Below, one piece after another: positions 42,077 through 53,267 of a stretch of DNA of 64,000 bases; position 1 is the first letter of the stretch, and each line of letters begins with the position of its first letter. Source of the stretch: Mesorhizobium sp. AR07 (lineage in GTDB: Bacteria; Pseudomonadota; Alphaproteobacteria; Rhizobiales; Rhizobiaceae); the NCBI RefSeq assembly GCF_024746815.1, contig NZ_CP080525.1, forward strand, positions 5,202,501 to 5,266,500, in the 5' to 3' direction. The notes under the pieces were generated by a model, which was given only the letters and a program-made list of their open reading frames with translations, searched no databases and had not been told where the DNA came from. Both the position numbers and the translations under genes were made by a program.

Positions 42077-43630
42077 CTATGGCCCGTCTGGGCCAGTGTG
42101 ACGCACTGAGAACGCTGCTGCCGCCGCTCGCGATGGCAGGTCCAGCTTGAGCAATATGTTGGCGACGTGGCGCTTGACCGTGTGCTCGCTCAGCCTCAAT
42201 TCGGCGGCGATCGCGGCATTGCTCTTGCCGTCGGCAATCAGGCCCACCACTTCGCTTTCCCTCGCCGTCAGCATAGCCGGCTCGGTCGTTCGCGTCCTGG
42301 CGCGGCAGTCGGGCTCCAGATGCTGTTCGGACATCGCCTGGACCAGCGCCAGCGGCTCGTCCAGATCGTCCAGCGTGATGCGCCCTGCATCGACGAAATG
42401 AAGCCCCGAACCGGTTGCGAGATCCGCGACCAGCCGCGACGCGAGGATGTCGCCGCGACCGGCATGCGTGGCGAGCTGCATGGTCACGCGCGCCGTCAGC
42501 CCCACCGGTGGCCCGCGCAATTCGATCTCGCCGACATGCGCGCCCTGTGCACTGGCGACCCCGATACTTTGCGCCGCCTCGCGCAGCGCCGCCGCGCAGC
42601 GTATGGCACGTGCCGGTCCGTCGAAGCGTGAAATCATCAATTCGCCATGCGTGCCTGCCGAGCGGCCACCATGGCGCCCGACCAACAGACGCCAGGTTTC
42701 CTGGAAGCGCTGGCTGCGTTCGCTCCACATGCGGTCGCCCATCCGCGCCGTATCGTAGATGCGCGTCACCAGGAGTGCCGACAGCACGCGGTCCACCTCG
42801 GCCACGGCACGCTCGCCGGTCAGGAACTCTTCGATCAGGTCAGCCACCCGGTCGACATCGCCGGTCCAGATCGGGTGGTCACGCCCGGGAATCTCGACCA
42901 GCCGCGCATTCGGGATCTTTTTGGCGAGGAAGCGGCTGGCGCCAGGATCGACCCGCGCATCGTTGCGGCGATGGATCAGCAGCGTCGGCGCGCCGATTGC
43001 CGCAAGCACGCCGCGCACGTCGATTTCCGCGTTCATCCGCGCCAGCGTTGCCGCTGCCGTCGGACTCGCCGACAGCCGCTCGAAACGCGCCCACCAGGTT
43101 GAAAAACGGGCGTCGTCCACCCGGCTCGGCGCGAAATGGGGCAGGGTCGCGCCGGTGCCCCATGCGGTCTCCGCCGTCGCGATGAAGGCGTCGAGACGTT
43201 CCGGCGTCATCACCCATTTGTGGAAATGTGCGTAGCCGCCATAGAGCGCCAGCGCCCGTGTCCGCTCCGGATAGGTGGCGGCGAACAGCATCGCCATTGG
43301 CGCGCCTTCGGAGGCGCCAAGCAGTGCCGCACGGCCGCTGCCTGCCGCGTCCATCACCGCGCGGACATCGTCCATGCGGGTTTCGAGGCTGGGCAAATGG
43401 TGCGCGTCGACGCGATCGGAAAGACCCGTGCCGCGCTTGTCGAACAGGATCAGCCGCGAGAACGCCGAAAGCCGCTTCAACAGCCGGCTGTAGCCTTCGT
43501 CTTCCCAGTGCAGGTCGAGATTGGAAATGAAGCCCGGCACGAAGACGAGATCGAACGATCCCTGCCCGACCACCTGATAGGCAATCCGCACCTCGCCACT
43601 AAGGGCATAACGGGTCTCGATCGGCCTCAT
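42077..43630 (-). CDS. Alpha/beta-hydrolase / degenerate cyclase / LuxR-HTH fusion regulator
   Basis: A 517-residue three-part protein. Residues 1-270 are an alpha/beta hydrolase with an intact triad: Ser107 (LLGASEGAPM), Asp224, His252 (GRDHPIW). About 280-430 resembles class III nucleotide cyclases: FDGPARAIRCAAALREAAQS and HVGEIELRGPPVGLTARVTM are conserved. However, the metal-binding positions are changed (LLVTRIYDTAR for the usual FTDIVGST; THGELMIS for TGDGFLA), so it is probably inactive. Residues 453-510 are a LuxR HTH (LTARESEVVGLIADGKSNAA). I start at ATG 43630. It may sense a small ester and control the downstream CMD/SnoaL genes. Confidence 0.88.
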   Translation of the reverse strand: MRPIETRYALSGEVRIAYQVVGQGSFDLVFVPGFISNLDLHWEDEGYSRLLKRLSAFSRLILFDKRGTGLSDRVDAHHLPSLETRMDDVRAVMDAAGSGRAALLGASEGAPMAMLFAATYPERTRALALYGGYAHFHKWVMTPERLDAFIATAETAWGTGATLPHFAPSRVDDARFSTWWARFERLSASPTAAATLARMNAEIDVRGVLAAIGAPTLLIHRRNDARVDPGASRFLAKKIPNARLVEIPGRDHPIWTGDVDRVADLIEEFLTGERAVAEVDRVLSALLVTRIYDTARMGDRMWSERSQRFQETWRLLVGRHGGRSAGTHGELMISRFDGPARAIRCAAALREAAQSIGVASAQGAHVGEIELRGPPVGLTARVTMQLATHAGRGDILASRLVADLATGSGLHFVDAGRITLDDLDEPLALVQAMSEQHLEPDCRARTRTTEPAMLTARESEVVGLIADGKSNAAIAAELRLSEHTVKRHVANILLKLDLPSRAAAAAFSVRHTGPDGP

Positions 43631-43743
43631 GCGTTTGTTCCGCCCGGCCTGACGATTTCTGATCGTCAACCATAGCAGAGGTAGTCCGTTTACGGCAGAT
43701 CAAACTTTAGCAACATGGAATGTAAGACGAGGTGGCGCGAGCG

Positions 43744-44091
43744 CTACTTTTGCGATGCGGCGATCTCGGCCGTGGACTCGCCTGCGGCCGTGCCCTTGCC
43801 TCCGGGCACACCGCGCTCGACTTCGGCGCTGAAGCCAGGACTTTCAGGTGCGTTCGGTCGCCTGATCTTCGCGGAAGCAGCCACCACAAGCTCGTTGAAC
43901 TCCGTGCTGCCACCGTCCAGCATCTCGAAGAACTGCCGGCGCATCCGTGGCTCCCAGAACTTGTTGATGTGCTCGGCGACGCCGGCAATGCCCTCTTCGC
44001 GCGGCTTGGAGTGAAAGAAGGCGGCGATCTGGTTGGCCATGCGGATCAGCTTCTCGCTGGTGCTCATGATGTGCTCTTCGTCATGCGACAT
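43744..44091 (-). CDS. fdsD: NAD-dependent formate dehydrogenase delta subunit
   Basis: A 115-residue protein whose core SEKLIRMANQIAAFFHSKPR, then GVAEHINKFWEPRMRRQFFEML, is the FdsD family (usually 70-80 residues). FdsD is needed for active cytoplasmic formate dehydrogenase and has been linked to cofactor insertion with FdsC. The tail from about residue 75 is low-complexity and longer than usual. The ATG at 44091 lies inside the fdhD 3' end, overlapping it by 11 bases; an ATG at 44067 is an alternative. It is last in the fds unit. Confidence 0.9.
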   Translation of the reverse strand: MSHDEEHIMSTSEKLIRMANQIAAFFHSKPREEGIAGVAEHINKFWEPRMRRQFFEMLDGGSTEFNELVVAASAKIRRPNAPESPGFSAEVERGVPGGKGTAAGESTAEIAASQK

Positions 44092-44911
44092 GCTGGGCAA
44101 CTCCGGAGATCACCCGGTCGGGGTGAGAGAAAATATCGAAATCGTCGCCGCGCACCAGCGCCACCAGCGTCATGCCGGCCTCTTGCGCGGTGCGGATGGC
44201 AAGGGCGGTCGGCGCCGAAACGGCGATGATGAAGGCCGAACCGATCGCGGCGGTCTTCTGCACCATCTCGACAGACACCCGCGATGTGACGACGACAGCA
44301 CCCGATGCGCCGTCGATGCCGGCCTTGGCCAGCGCGCCGGCCAGCTTGTCGAGCGCATTGTGGCGGCCGACATCCTCGCGCGCCATGACGATGCCCTTGC
44401 CCGGCACATAGAAGCCGGCGGCGTGCACGGCTCCGGTTTCGGTGTGCAGCGGCTGCACCTTGGACAACAGCTTGACCGAGCGAACGATGTCGTCGGCCTC
44501 AAGCGTAAGCTTTGACGCACCAACGGCATCGACCGAGCGCATTGCTTCCTCGATCGATTCGATGCCGCACAGGCCGCAGCCGACCGGGCCGGCCAGCCGT
44601 CTGCGCCGCGCCTCGAAGCGCGTGTTGGCGCTGTCCTTTAACCGGATCTGGATGTCGATGCCGGCGCCATGATCCTCGACCTCGATGGCTTCGATCTCGT
44701 CAGGCTTGGCAATGATGCCTTCGGTCAGCGAGAAGCCGAGCGCGAAATCCTCGAAATCGGCCGGGCTCGCCATCATAACCGCATGGGTGGTGCCGGCGAA
44801 GGAGAACGCCACCGGCGTCTCTTCCGGCACCATGCGGTTGGCCGCCGCGGTGCCGCTGGCGCGGCGCGCCAGCCGCGAGATCTGGGAGATAGGAGGGCGT
44901 TCGCGGGTCAC
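44081..44911 (-). CDS. fdhD: Formate dehydrogenase accessory sulfurtransferase
   Basis: A 276-residue FdhD/FdsC protein. The sulfur-carrying CxxC is in VGCGLCGIESIEEA, and VPEETPVAFSF, DFALGFSLTEGII and REDVGRHNALDKL are family signatures. FdhD moves sulfur to the molybdenum cofactor and delivers it to the alpha subunit. It starts at GTG (44911) and overlaps fdsD. It is separated from fdsA by 274 bases containing a palindromic repeat, so it may be expressed at a lower level than fdsGBA. Confidence 0.95.
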   Translation of the reverse strand: MTRERPPISQISRLARRASGTAAANRMVPEETPVAFSFAGTTHAVMMASPADFEDFALGFSLTEGIIAKPDEIEAIEVEDHGAGIDIQIRLKDSANTRFEARRRRLAGPVGCGLCGIESIEEAMRSVDAVGASKLTLEADDIVRSVKLLSKVQPLHTETGAVHAAGFYVPGKGIVMAREDVGRHNALDKLAGALAKAGIDGASGAVVVTSRVSVEMVQKTAAIGSAFIIAVSAPTALAIRTAQEAGMTLVALVRGDDFDIFSHPDRVISGVAQHVA

Positions 44912-45002
44912 GAGGCGCCACGCCCTGGCCTGCCGGCCATTTCACTTAGGAAGCGTCGGAGGTTTCTTGCTTCAATTGCCGGTTGCTCTCCCAAGTCATC
45001 CT

Positions 45003-45132
45003 CCACTCCGTCGCTGCTTCGCAGCGCCACCTCTCCCCCCTCCGGAGGGAGAGGAAGGGAGCCTAGAGTTCGCGCGCTTTCCTCTCCCCCGTCGATCGGG
45101 GGAGAGGTGTCGAGCGAAGCTCGACGGAGTGG
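45003..45132. repeat. 130-bp palindromic repeat within the fds operon
   Basis: Bounded by CCACTCCGTCG (45003-45013) and its exact complement CGACGGAGTGG (45122-45132). Inside, GCTGCTTCGCAGCGCCACCT and CTCCCCCCTCCGGAGGGAGA face CTCTCCCCCGTCGATCGGGG and GTCGAGCGAAGCTCGA. It sits between fdsA and fdhD, where strong hairpins could reduce readthrough. Confidence 0.8.
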
Positions 45133-45185
45133 GGGTCGATCAACCGTCGAGATTGAAGCTCTTATTGTCGAATGCCTCGGCACAG

Positions 45186-48062
45186 CTACTCCGCCGCTTC
45201 CAGCGTGCCGATGCGCCGGCTCTGCCTGGCCTGCTCATCATAGTCGCGCTGCCATTCCGACGGGCCGTTGGAGGCGCCGACCTGCACCGCCGTCACCTTG
45301 TATTCCGGGCAGTTGGTTGCCCAGTCGGAGAAATCGGTGGTGATGACGTTGGCCTGCGTGTCGGGATGGTGGAAGGTCGTATAGACTACGCCCGGCGACA
45401 CCTTGTCGGTGATCAGCGCGCGCAATGTCGTCTCGCCGGAACGGCTGGTCAGGCGGACCCAGTCGCCGTCGCGCAGGCCACGGTTCTCGGCGTCGTGCGG
45501 ATGGATCTCCAGGCGGTCCTCGCTGTGCCAAATGACATTGTCGGTACGCCGCGTCTGCGCGCCGACATTGTACTGCGACAGGATGCGGCCGGTGGTCAGC
45601 AGCAGCGGGAAGCGCGGACCGGTCCGCTCGTCGGTGGCGACATATTCGGTGCGGATGAATTTGCCCTTGCCGCGTACGAAGCCGCCAATGTGCATGATCG
45701 GCGTGCCTTCCGGCGCCTTCTCGTTGCAGGGCCACTGCACCGAGCCCATCTTCTCCAGATAGTCGTAGGAGACGCCGGCGAAGCTCGGCGTCGTCTGGGC
45801 GATCTCGTCCATGATTTCCGACGGATGCTGGTAGTTCCAGGCCAGTCCCATCGCCTTGGCGAGGTTCTGCGTCACTTCCCAGTCGGCCAGGCCGTTCTTC
45901 GGCGCCATCACCTTGCGCACGCGGTTGATGCGGCGCTCGGCATTGGTGAAGGTGCCGTCCTTCTCGAGGAAGGTCGAGCCCGGCAGAAAGACATGCGCGT
46001 AGTTGGCGGTCTCGTTGAGGAACAGGTCGTGCACGACGACGCATTCCATCGCCGCAAGGCCGCCGGCGACATGCTTGGTGTCGGGGTCGGACTGCAGGAT
46101 GTCCTCGCCCTGCACGTAGAGGCCCTTGAACGAGCCGTCGACGGCAGCGTCCAGCATGTTGGGAATGCGCAAGCCCGGCTCGTCGTCGAGCTTGACGCCC
46201 CACAGGGTCTCATAGATGTCGCGCACCGCGTCGCCCGAAACGTGGCGATAGCCGGGCAATTCGTGCGGGAACGAACCCATGTCGCAGGAGCCCTGCACAT
46301 TGTTCTGGCCGCGCAGCGGGTTCACGCCGACGCCTGGGCGGCCGACATTGCCGGTCGCCATGGCAAGGTTGGCGATGGCGATGACCGTGGTCGAGCCCTG
46401 GCTGTGCTCGGTCACGCCGAGCCCGTAATAGATCGCGCCGTTGCCGCCGCGCGCGAACAGGCGCGCAGCACCGCGGATCTCTTCCGGATCGACATTGGCC
46501 AGCTTGCCGACGACTTCCGGGCTGTTTTCCGGCAGCGCCACGAACGACGCCCAATCCTGGAACTCGTCCCAGTCGCAGCGCTCGCGGATGAAGGCTTCGT
46601 CGAACAGGCCTTCGGTGACGATGACATGCGCCAGCGAGGTGACGACGGCAACGTTGGTGCCGGGCTTCAGCGGCAGATGATGCTGCGCCTCGATATGCGC
46701 CGAGCGCACGATGTCGGTGCGGCGCGGGTCGAGAACGATCAGCTTGGCGCCCTTGCGCAGCCGCTTCTTCAGCCGCGAGGCGAACACAGGATGACCGTCG
46801 GTCGGGTTGGCGCCGATGATCATCACCACGTCGGTCTGTTCGACCGAATCGAAATCCTGCGTGCCGGCCGAGGTGCCGAAGGTCTGGCCGAGGCCATAGC
46901 CGGTCGGCGAGTGGCAGACGCGGGCGCAGGTGTCGACATTGTTGTTGCGGAAGCCCTGGCGGATCAGCTTCTGCACCAGATAGGTTTCCTCATTCGTGCA
47001 GCGCGACGAGGTGATGCCGCCGATCGAAGTGCGACCATACTGGTACTGGATGCGGCGGAATTCCTTGGCGGTGTGGGTCAGCGCCTCTTCCCACGACACT
47101 TCGCGCCAGGGATCGGTGATCTTCTCGCGGATCATCGGGTTGAGGATGCGGTCCTTGTGGGTCGAGTAGCCATAGGCGAAGCGGCCCTTGACGCAGGAAT
47201 GGCCGCGATTGGCCTTGCCGTCCTTGTAGGGCACCATGCGCACCAGCTCGTCGCCGCGCATCTCGGCCTTGAACGAGCAGCCGACGCCGCAATAGGCGCA
47301 AGTGGTGACCACCGAATGCTCGGGCTGGCCGATCTGGATGACCGATTTTTCCGACAGCGTCGCCGTCGGGCAGGCCTGCACGCAGGCGCCGCAGGAGACG
47401 CATTCCGAATCGATGAACAGCTGATGCATGCCGGGCGACACGCGGCTGCCGAAACCACGGCCCTCGATGGTCAGCGCGAAAGTGCCTTGCACCTCTTCGC
47501 AGGCGCGCACGCAGCGCGAGCAGACGATGCATTTCGACGGGTCATAGGTGAAGTACGGGTTGGATTCGTCCTTCGCCATCCATTTGAAATTTTCCGCGCC
47601 GTCGTTCTTCTTGAAGACGTGATTGTCGCCCTCGTAGCCGTAGCGCACATCGCGCAGGCCGACGACGCCGGCCTGCGTCTGCAATTCGCAGTCGCCATTG
47701 GCCGCGCAGGTCAGGCAGTCGAGCGGATGGTCGGAAATATAGAGCTCCATCACGCCGCGGCGGATATCCTTCAGCCGACCGGTCTGGGTGTGCACGACCA
47801 TGCCCGGCGCCACCGGCGTCGTGCAGGAGGAGGGCGTGCCGTTGCGGCCGTCGATCTCGACCAGGCAGAGCCGGCATGAGCCGAAGGCGTCCACCATGTC
47901 GGTGGCGCACAGCTTCGGGATCTTTATGCCGGCCTCCATCGAGGCGCGCATGATCGAGGTGCCTTCCGGCACGGTGACGGTGAAGCCATCGACGGTCAGC
48001 GTCACCTGCTTCTGCGAGGTCGAGGCCGGCGTGCCGAAGTCGATTTCCTGAACGAGACCCAT
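45186..48062 (-). CDS. fdsA: NAD-dependent formate dehydrogenase alpha subunit
   Basis: A 958-residue molybdo/iron-sulfur catalytic subunit that oxidises formate to CO2. Ligands are seen in order: [2Fe-2S] Cys52, 63, 66, 80; His-ligated [4Fe-4S] His112, Cys116, 119, 125; two ferredoxin-type clusters Cys178/181/184/188 and Cys221/224/227/231; and a further [4Fe-4S] Cys255/258/262/290. The Mo-ligand Cys383 with His384 (RVCHSPTGYG) shows a Cys, not selenocysteine, enzyme. It starts 10 bases after fdsB and is the third gene of fdsGBA. The full length matches Cupriavidus and Rhodobacter FdsA. Confidence 0.98.
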   Translation of the reverse strand: MGLVQEIDFGTPASTSQKQVTLTVDGFTVTVPEGTSIMRASMEAGIKIPKLCATDMVDAFGSCRLCLVEIDGRNGTPSSCTTPVAPGMVVHTQTGRLKDIRRGVMELYISDHPLDCLTCAANGDCELQTQAGVVGLRDVRYGYEGDNHVFKKNDGAENFKWMAKDESNPYFTYDPSKCIVCSRCVRACEEVQGTFALTIEGRGFGSRVSPGMHQLFIDSECVSCGACVQACPTATLSEKSVIQIGQPEHSVVTTCAYCGVGCSFKAEMRGDELVRMVPYKDGKANRGHSCVKGRFAYGYSTHKDRILNPMIREKITDPWREVSWEEALTHTAKEFRRIQYQYGRTSIGGITSSRCTNEETYLVQKLIRQGFRNNNVDTCARVCHSPTGYGLGQTFGTSAGTQDFDSVEQTDVVMIIGANPTDGHPVFASRLKKRLRKGAKLIVLDPRRTDIVRSAHIEAQHHLPLKPGTNVAVVTSLAHVIVTEGLFDEAFIRERCDWDEFQDWASFVALPENSPEVVGKLANVDPEEIRGAARLFARGGNGAIYYGLGVTEHSQGSTTVIAIANLAMATGNVGRPGVGVNPLRGQNNVQGSCDMGSFPHELPGYRHVSGDAVRDIYETLWGVKLDDEPGLRIPNMLDAAVDGSFKGLYVQGEDILQSDPDTKHVAGGLAAMECVVVHDLFLNETANYAHVFLPGSTFLEKDGTFTNAERRINRVRKVMAPKNGLADWEVTQNLAKAMGLAWNYQHPSEIMDEIAQTTPSFAGVSYDYLEKMGSVQWPCNEKAPEGTPIMHIGGFVRGKGKFIRTEYVATDERTGPRFPLLLTTGRILSQYNVGAQTRRTDNVIWHSEDRLEIHPHDAENRGLRDGDWVRLTSRSGETTLRALITDKVSPGVVYTTFHHPDTQANVITTDFSDWATNCPEYKVTAVQVGASNGPSEWQRDYDEQARQSRRIGTLEAAE

Positions 48063-48072
48063 GGGGAGGCTC

Positions 48073-49625
<1,553 letters not shown>

Positions 49626-49629
<4 letters not shown>

Positions 49630-50105
49630 GAGCGCACCTCGGCAACGATCTCTTCGAGCTTTTCGTCGTCAAGTCGCCCGATCACCTCGCCGTCCAGCAT
49701 CGCCGACGGCGCGCAGGCGCAAAGCCCCAGGCAATAGACCGGCTCCAGCGTCACCGCCCCGTCGCGGGTCGTCTCGTGAAAACCGATGCCCAGCAATTGC
49801 TTGAGCTTGGCGGCGACAGCATCAGAGCCCATCGACTGGCAGGCCTCGGCCTGGCAGACCTTGAGCACATGCCGGCCGGCCGGATGGCTGCGGTAGTCAT
49901 GGTAGAAGGTGACGACGCCGTGCACCTCGGCCTTGGAGATGTTCAGTGCCTCGGCGATGACCGGCAGCGCATCCTGGGGCACATGGCCAAACTCTTCCTG
50001 GATGCCGTGGAGGATCGGCAGCAGCGGGCCTTCGAGGCCCTTCAGCTCCTGGATGATCGCCGCCGTGCGCGACGCGATCTCGGTACTTGCAGGCTGCATC
50101 GTCAT
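49626..50105 (-). CDS. fdsG: NAD-dependent formate dehydrogenase gamma subunit
   Basis: A 159-residue NuoE-like subunit with a thioredoxin-like [2Fe-2S] fold: Cys84 and Cys89 (VCQAEACQSMG), Cys125 and Cys129 (VYCLGLCACAP). It relays electrons with FdsB. It is the first gene of fdsGBA-fdhD-fdsD. The 192-base gap upstream separates it from the LysR gene on the same strand and holds a hairpin and a perfect palindrome. The start is ATG 50105; an in-frame ATG lies two codons later. Confidence 0.96.
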
Positions 50106-50143
50106 GCAGCGCCCTCCCTATCGTAGCGATCCATTCATATCGT

Positions 50144-50166
50144 CCAAAACCGCAAAGCGGTTTTGG
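50144..50166. repeat. Perfect 10-bp stem-loop in the fds leader (short rhizobial palindrome)
   Basis: CCAAAACCGC and GCGGTTTTGG pair perfectly around AAA. The sequence is of a kind that recurs between rhizobial genes from general knowledge. It lies 39 bases upstream of the fdsG start, so it would be part of its mRNA leader if transcription begins near the palindrome at 50255. Confidence 0.6.
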
Positions 50167-50254
50167 AGCAACGACATGCCTTTGCCGCTTTATCGCTAAG
50201 TGCTTAAGAAATCAGAGAAAACCTCCGAAATCAATAAAGCGGTTTCGTTGCTCG

Positions 50255-50271
50255 ATAGAAAATTTCTATCA
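50255..50271. promoter_or_regulatory. 17-bp palindrome between the LysR gene and fdsG, candidate LTTR box
   Basis: GATAGAAA and TTTCTATC flank a single A with perfect symmetry, in the AT-rich part of the gap. LTTR sites follow a T-N11-A dyad rule, which this meets. The LysR gene upstream is its likely partner, and the fds operon the target. Confidence 0.65.
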
Positions 50272-50297
50272 AGCCCGTTTGACTTGCATTGTCTAGC

Positions 50298-51197
50298 CTA
50301 ACGGTTGGCGTGGAAATCGTCTGCCAGCGCCATCGCCTCGTCCAGCAGCGCCGAGACCAGCGGTGTATGCGGTTCGCGCGGCCCGGCCACCAGGCCGACC
50401 GTGTGGCTGGCGTCCGGTTCGACGATCGGAATGGCCCGGATCGGCTCGGAAAAGCCGAATGTTTCCGCCAGGTTGAGCGGCATGATCGACGACCATTTGC
50501 CGGTGCGGATGTGGGAAAACAGCACGATCATCGAATTGGATTCGAGCGTCGGCCGCACCTGCACCCCGGCCTCGGCCAGATGCTGGTCGATGATGCGGCG
50601 GTTCTGCATGTCTGGCGTCAGCAGGCACAACGGCAGGCTGCTGAGCTCGGCCCATGTCACTTTGTCGCGGTCGGAAAAGGGATTTCCGACCGCGGTGATC
50701 AGCTGATAGCGCTCGTCATAGAGCGGTACGCTGGTCACCCGGCCCAGCGGCTCGTTGTCGAGATAGGTGATGCCGGCATCGATGTCGAAATTGCCGAGCA
50801 GCGACAGCACCTCGATCGAGGTCCGCGACAGCACCGAGAAGGTGACGCCCGGATGCTTTTCGCGGAACGGCGTCGTCAGCCGCGGCAGCATGGCCAGCGC
50901 TGTCGGGATGGCGGCGATGCGGATGCGGCCCGAAAGTCCGTGGCGCGCCGCGCGCATCTCCTCGCGCATAGTCCTGGTATCGCCAACGATGCGGCGCGCC
51001 CAGACCAACACTTGCTTGCCTTCGGGCGTTAGCCCCTGGAAGCGCGAGCCGCGCAGCACCAGCATCACACCGAGCTGACCCTCCAGCTGCTTGATGCCGG
51101 CCGACAGCGTCGGCTGGGTGACCCCGCACACTTCCGCCGCCCGGCCAAAATGCTCTTCCCTGGCGAGCGCGATGAAGAATTCCAGCTTGTCGATCAT
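50298..51197 (-). CDS. LysR-family regulator, likely of the formate dehydrogenase operon
   Basis: A 299-residue LTTR: HTH MIDKLEFFIALAREEHFGRA then VTQPTLSAGIKQLEGQLG; co-inducer fold from about residue 92 (GRIRIAAIPTALAMLPRL). It precedes fdsG on the same strand by 192 bases. In Cupriavidus an LTTR (FdsR) next to fds responds to formate, so the same role is likely here, though not proven. I start at ATG 51197; the open frame to 51239 adds a non-homologous stretch. It diverges from mrp. Confidence 0.9.
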   Translation of the reverse strand: MIDKLEFFIALAREEHFGRAAEVCGVTQPTLSAGIKQLEGQLGVMLVLRGSRFQGLTPEGKQVLVWARRIVGDTRTMREEMRAARHGLSGRIRIAAIPTALAMLPRLTTPFREKHPGVTFSVLSRTSIEVLSLLGNFDIDAGITYLDNEPLGRVTSVPLYDERYQLITAVGNPFSDRDKVTWAELSSLPLCLLTPDMQNRRIIDQHLAEAGVQVRPTLESNSMIVLFSHIRTGKWSSIMPLNLAETFGFSEPIRAIPIVEPDASHTVGLVAGPREPHTPLVSALLDEAMALADDFHANR

Positions 51198-51305
51198 GAT
51201 TATGAGGCTGCCATAGCCGCAGGCGCCTGTCAGCATCAAAGCGATCGCTTGGTTCTGCCCGGAAACTGCATTATCTGAAGCGCCGAACGCCTAAGGAAAA
51301 AAATC

Positions 51306-52490
<1,185 letters not shown>

Positions 52491-52504
52491 TTTTTGATAG
52501 GTAG

Positions 52505-52631
52505 GCGCTGCCCATCACCCTCACCTCTCCCCGTGAAGACCGGGGAGAGGTGGTCGCCAGCGTTGGAGCGCTTCCCTTCTCCCCGTCACTATAAGGGGAG
52601 AAGGTGCCGGCAGGCGGATGAGGGGCAGCGC
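52505..52631. repeat. Palindromic intergenic repeat, family A, short copy
   Basis: Between mrp and the convergent CoxG-like gene. GCGCTGCCCATCACCCTCAC with CTCTCCCCGTG faces CTTCTCCCCGTCACTATAAG, GTGCCGGCAGGCGGATGAGG and GGCAGCGC. The left arm has decayed (ACCCTC for the usual CTCAT...CTGCCGG), while the right arm matches 16733-16911 closely. Confidence 0.8.
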
Positions 52632-52671
52632 TAGCCTGAATAAACCAAGCATCATTCATGCGACGCGCAAC

Positions 52672-53124
52672 CTAAGCCGCACCGACCTTCTCTCCAAAAC
52701 TCGAAAAAAACTGTCCGGCCAGTTTCTTCGAGGTCGATTCGATCAGCCGGCTGCCGAGCTGGGCGATCTTGCCGCCGACATCGGCCTTGGCCGCGTATTT
52801 CAGCACCGTGGCATCAGGACCGTCTTCGGTCAGCGTCACGTCGGCGCCGCCCTTGGCGAAGCCGGCGATGCCGCCCTTGCCTTCACCCTGGATGGTGTAG
52901 GAATGCGGCGGCTTGAGATTTTTCAGCGTCACCTCGCCGTTGAACGTTGCCTTGATCGGCCCGATCTTCACCACAACCGTCGCCGCCATTTCGGTCGGCG
53001 ACTTCATCTCCAGGCTCTGGCAGCCGGGAATGGTCGCCTTCAAGACCTCGGGATCGTTCAGTGCCTCCCACACTTTTTGCAGGGGTGCGGCAATGCGCTC
53101 CTCGCCTTCGATCACCAAAGCCAT
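52672..53124 (-). CDS. CoxG-family SRPBCC protein
   Basis: A 150-residue protein of the CoxG (carbon monoxide dehydrogenase subunit G) group: IEGEERIAAPLQKVWEALND, VLKATIPGCQSLEMKSPTEM, HSYTIQGEGKGGIAGFAKGG and the C-terminal QLGSRLIESTSKKLAGQFFS. CoxG has a lipid-binding SRPBCC fold and recruits molybdenum hydroxylases to the membrane. No cox/xdh-type molybdenum hydroxylase lies in the window, so its partner is elsewhere. It diverges from the xylonate-dehydratase-like gene. Confidence 0.9.
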   Translation of the reverse strand: MALVIEGEERIAAPLQKVWEALNDPEVLKATIPGCQSLEMKSPTEMAATVVVKIGPIKATFNGEVTLKNLKPPHSYTIQGEGKGGIAGFAKGGADVTLTEDGPDATVLKYAAKADVGGKIAQLGSRLIESTSKKLAGQFFSSFGEKVGAA

Positions 53125-53243
53125 GAAAACCTCCCAAACAAGATTGCCTGAAGGCCTAGCGCAGGGGCGCCGCCAAGTCTATCGCACCAAAGTCCGGTTG
53201 CGACCGCGCGCCCTCTTGCCTGCTCCCGCGCGTTGCCATATCG

Positions 53244-53258
53244 ATTTGTCTTACAAAT
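53244..53258. promoter_or_regulatory. 15-bp perfect palindrome upstream of the sugar-acid dehydratase, candidate GntR-type operator
   Basis: ATTTGT and ACAAAT flank CTT with perfect symmetry, nine bases before the dehydratase start codon. The core TTGTcttACAA fits FadR-type GntR regulators, which often control sugar-acid genes. No GntR-FadR gene lies in the window, so the regulator would be elsewhere. Confidence 0.6.
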
Positions 53259-53267
53259 ACGGAGACC

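Noticed and set aside
42077..43630. Functional adenylate cyclase
   Set aside because: Both metal-binding acidic positions of class III cyclases are changed, so cAMP synthesis is unlikely.
44685..47879. A 1064-codon open frame on the plus strand opposite fdsA and fdhD
   Set aside because: It is antisense to a clearly functional gene with all metal ligands; its product is Arg/Ala/Asp-rich without domains. Codon bias in GC-rich DNA keeps this frame open.
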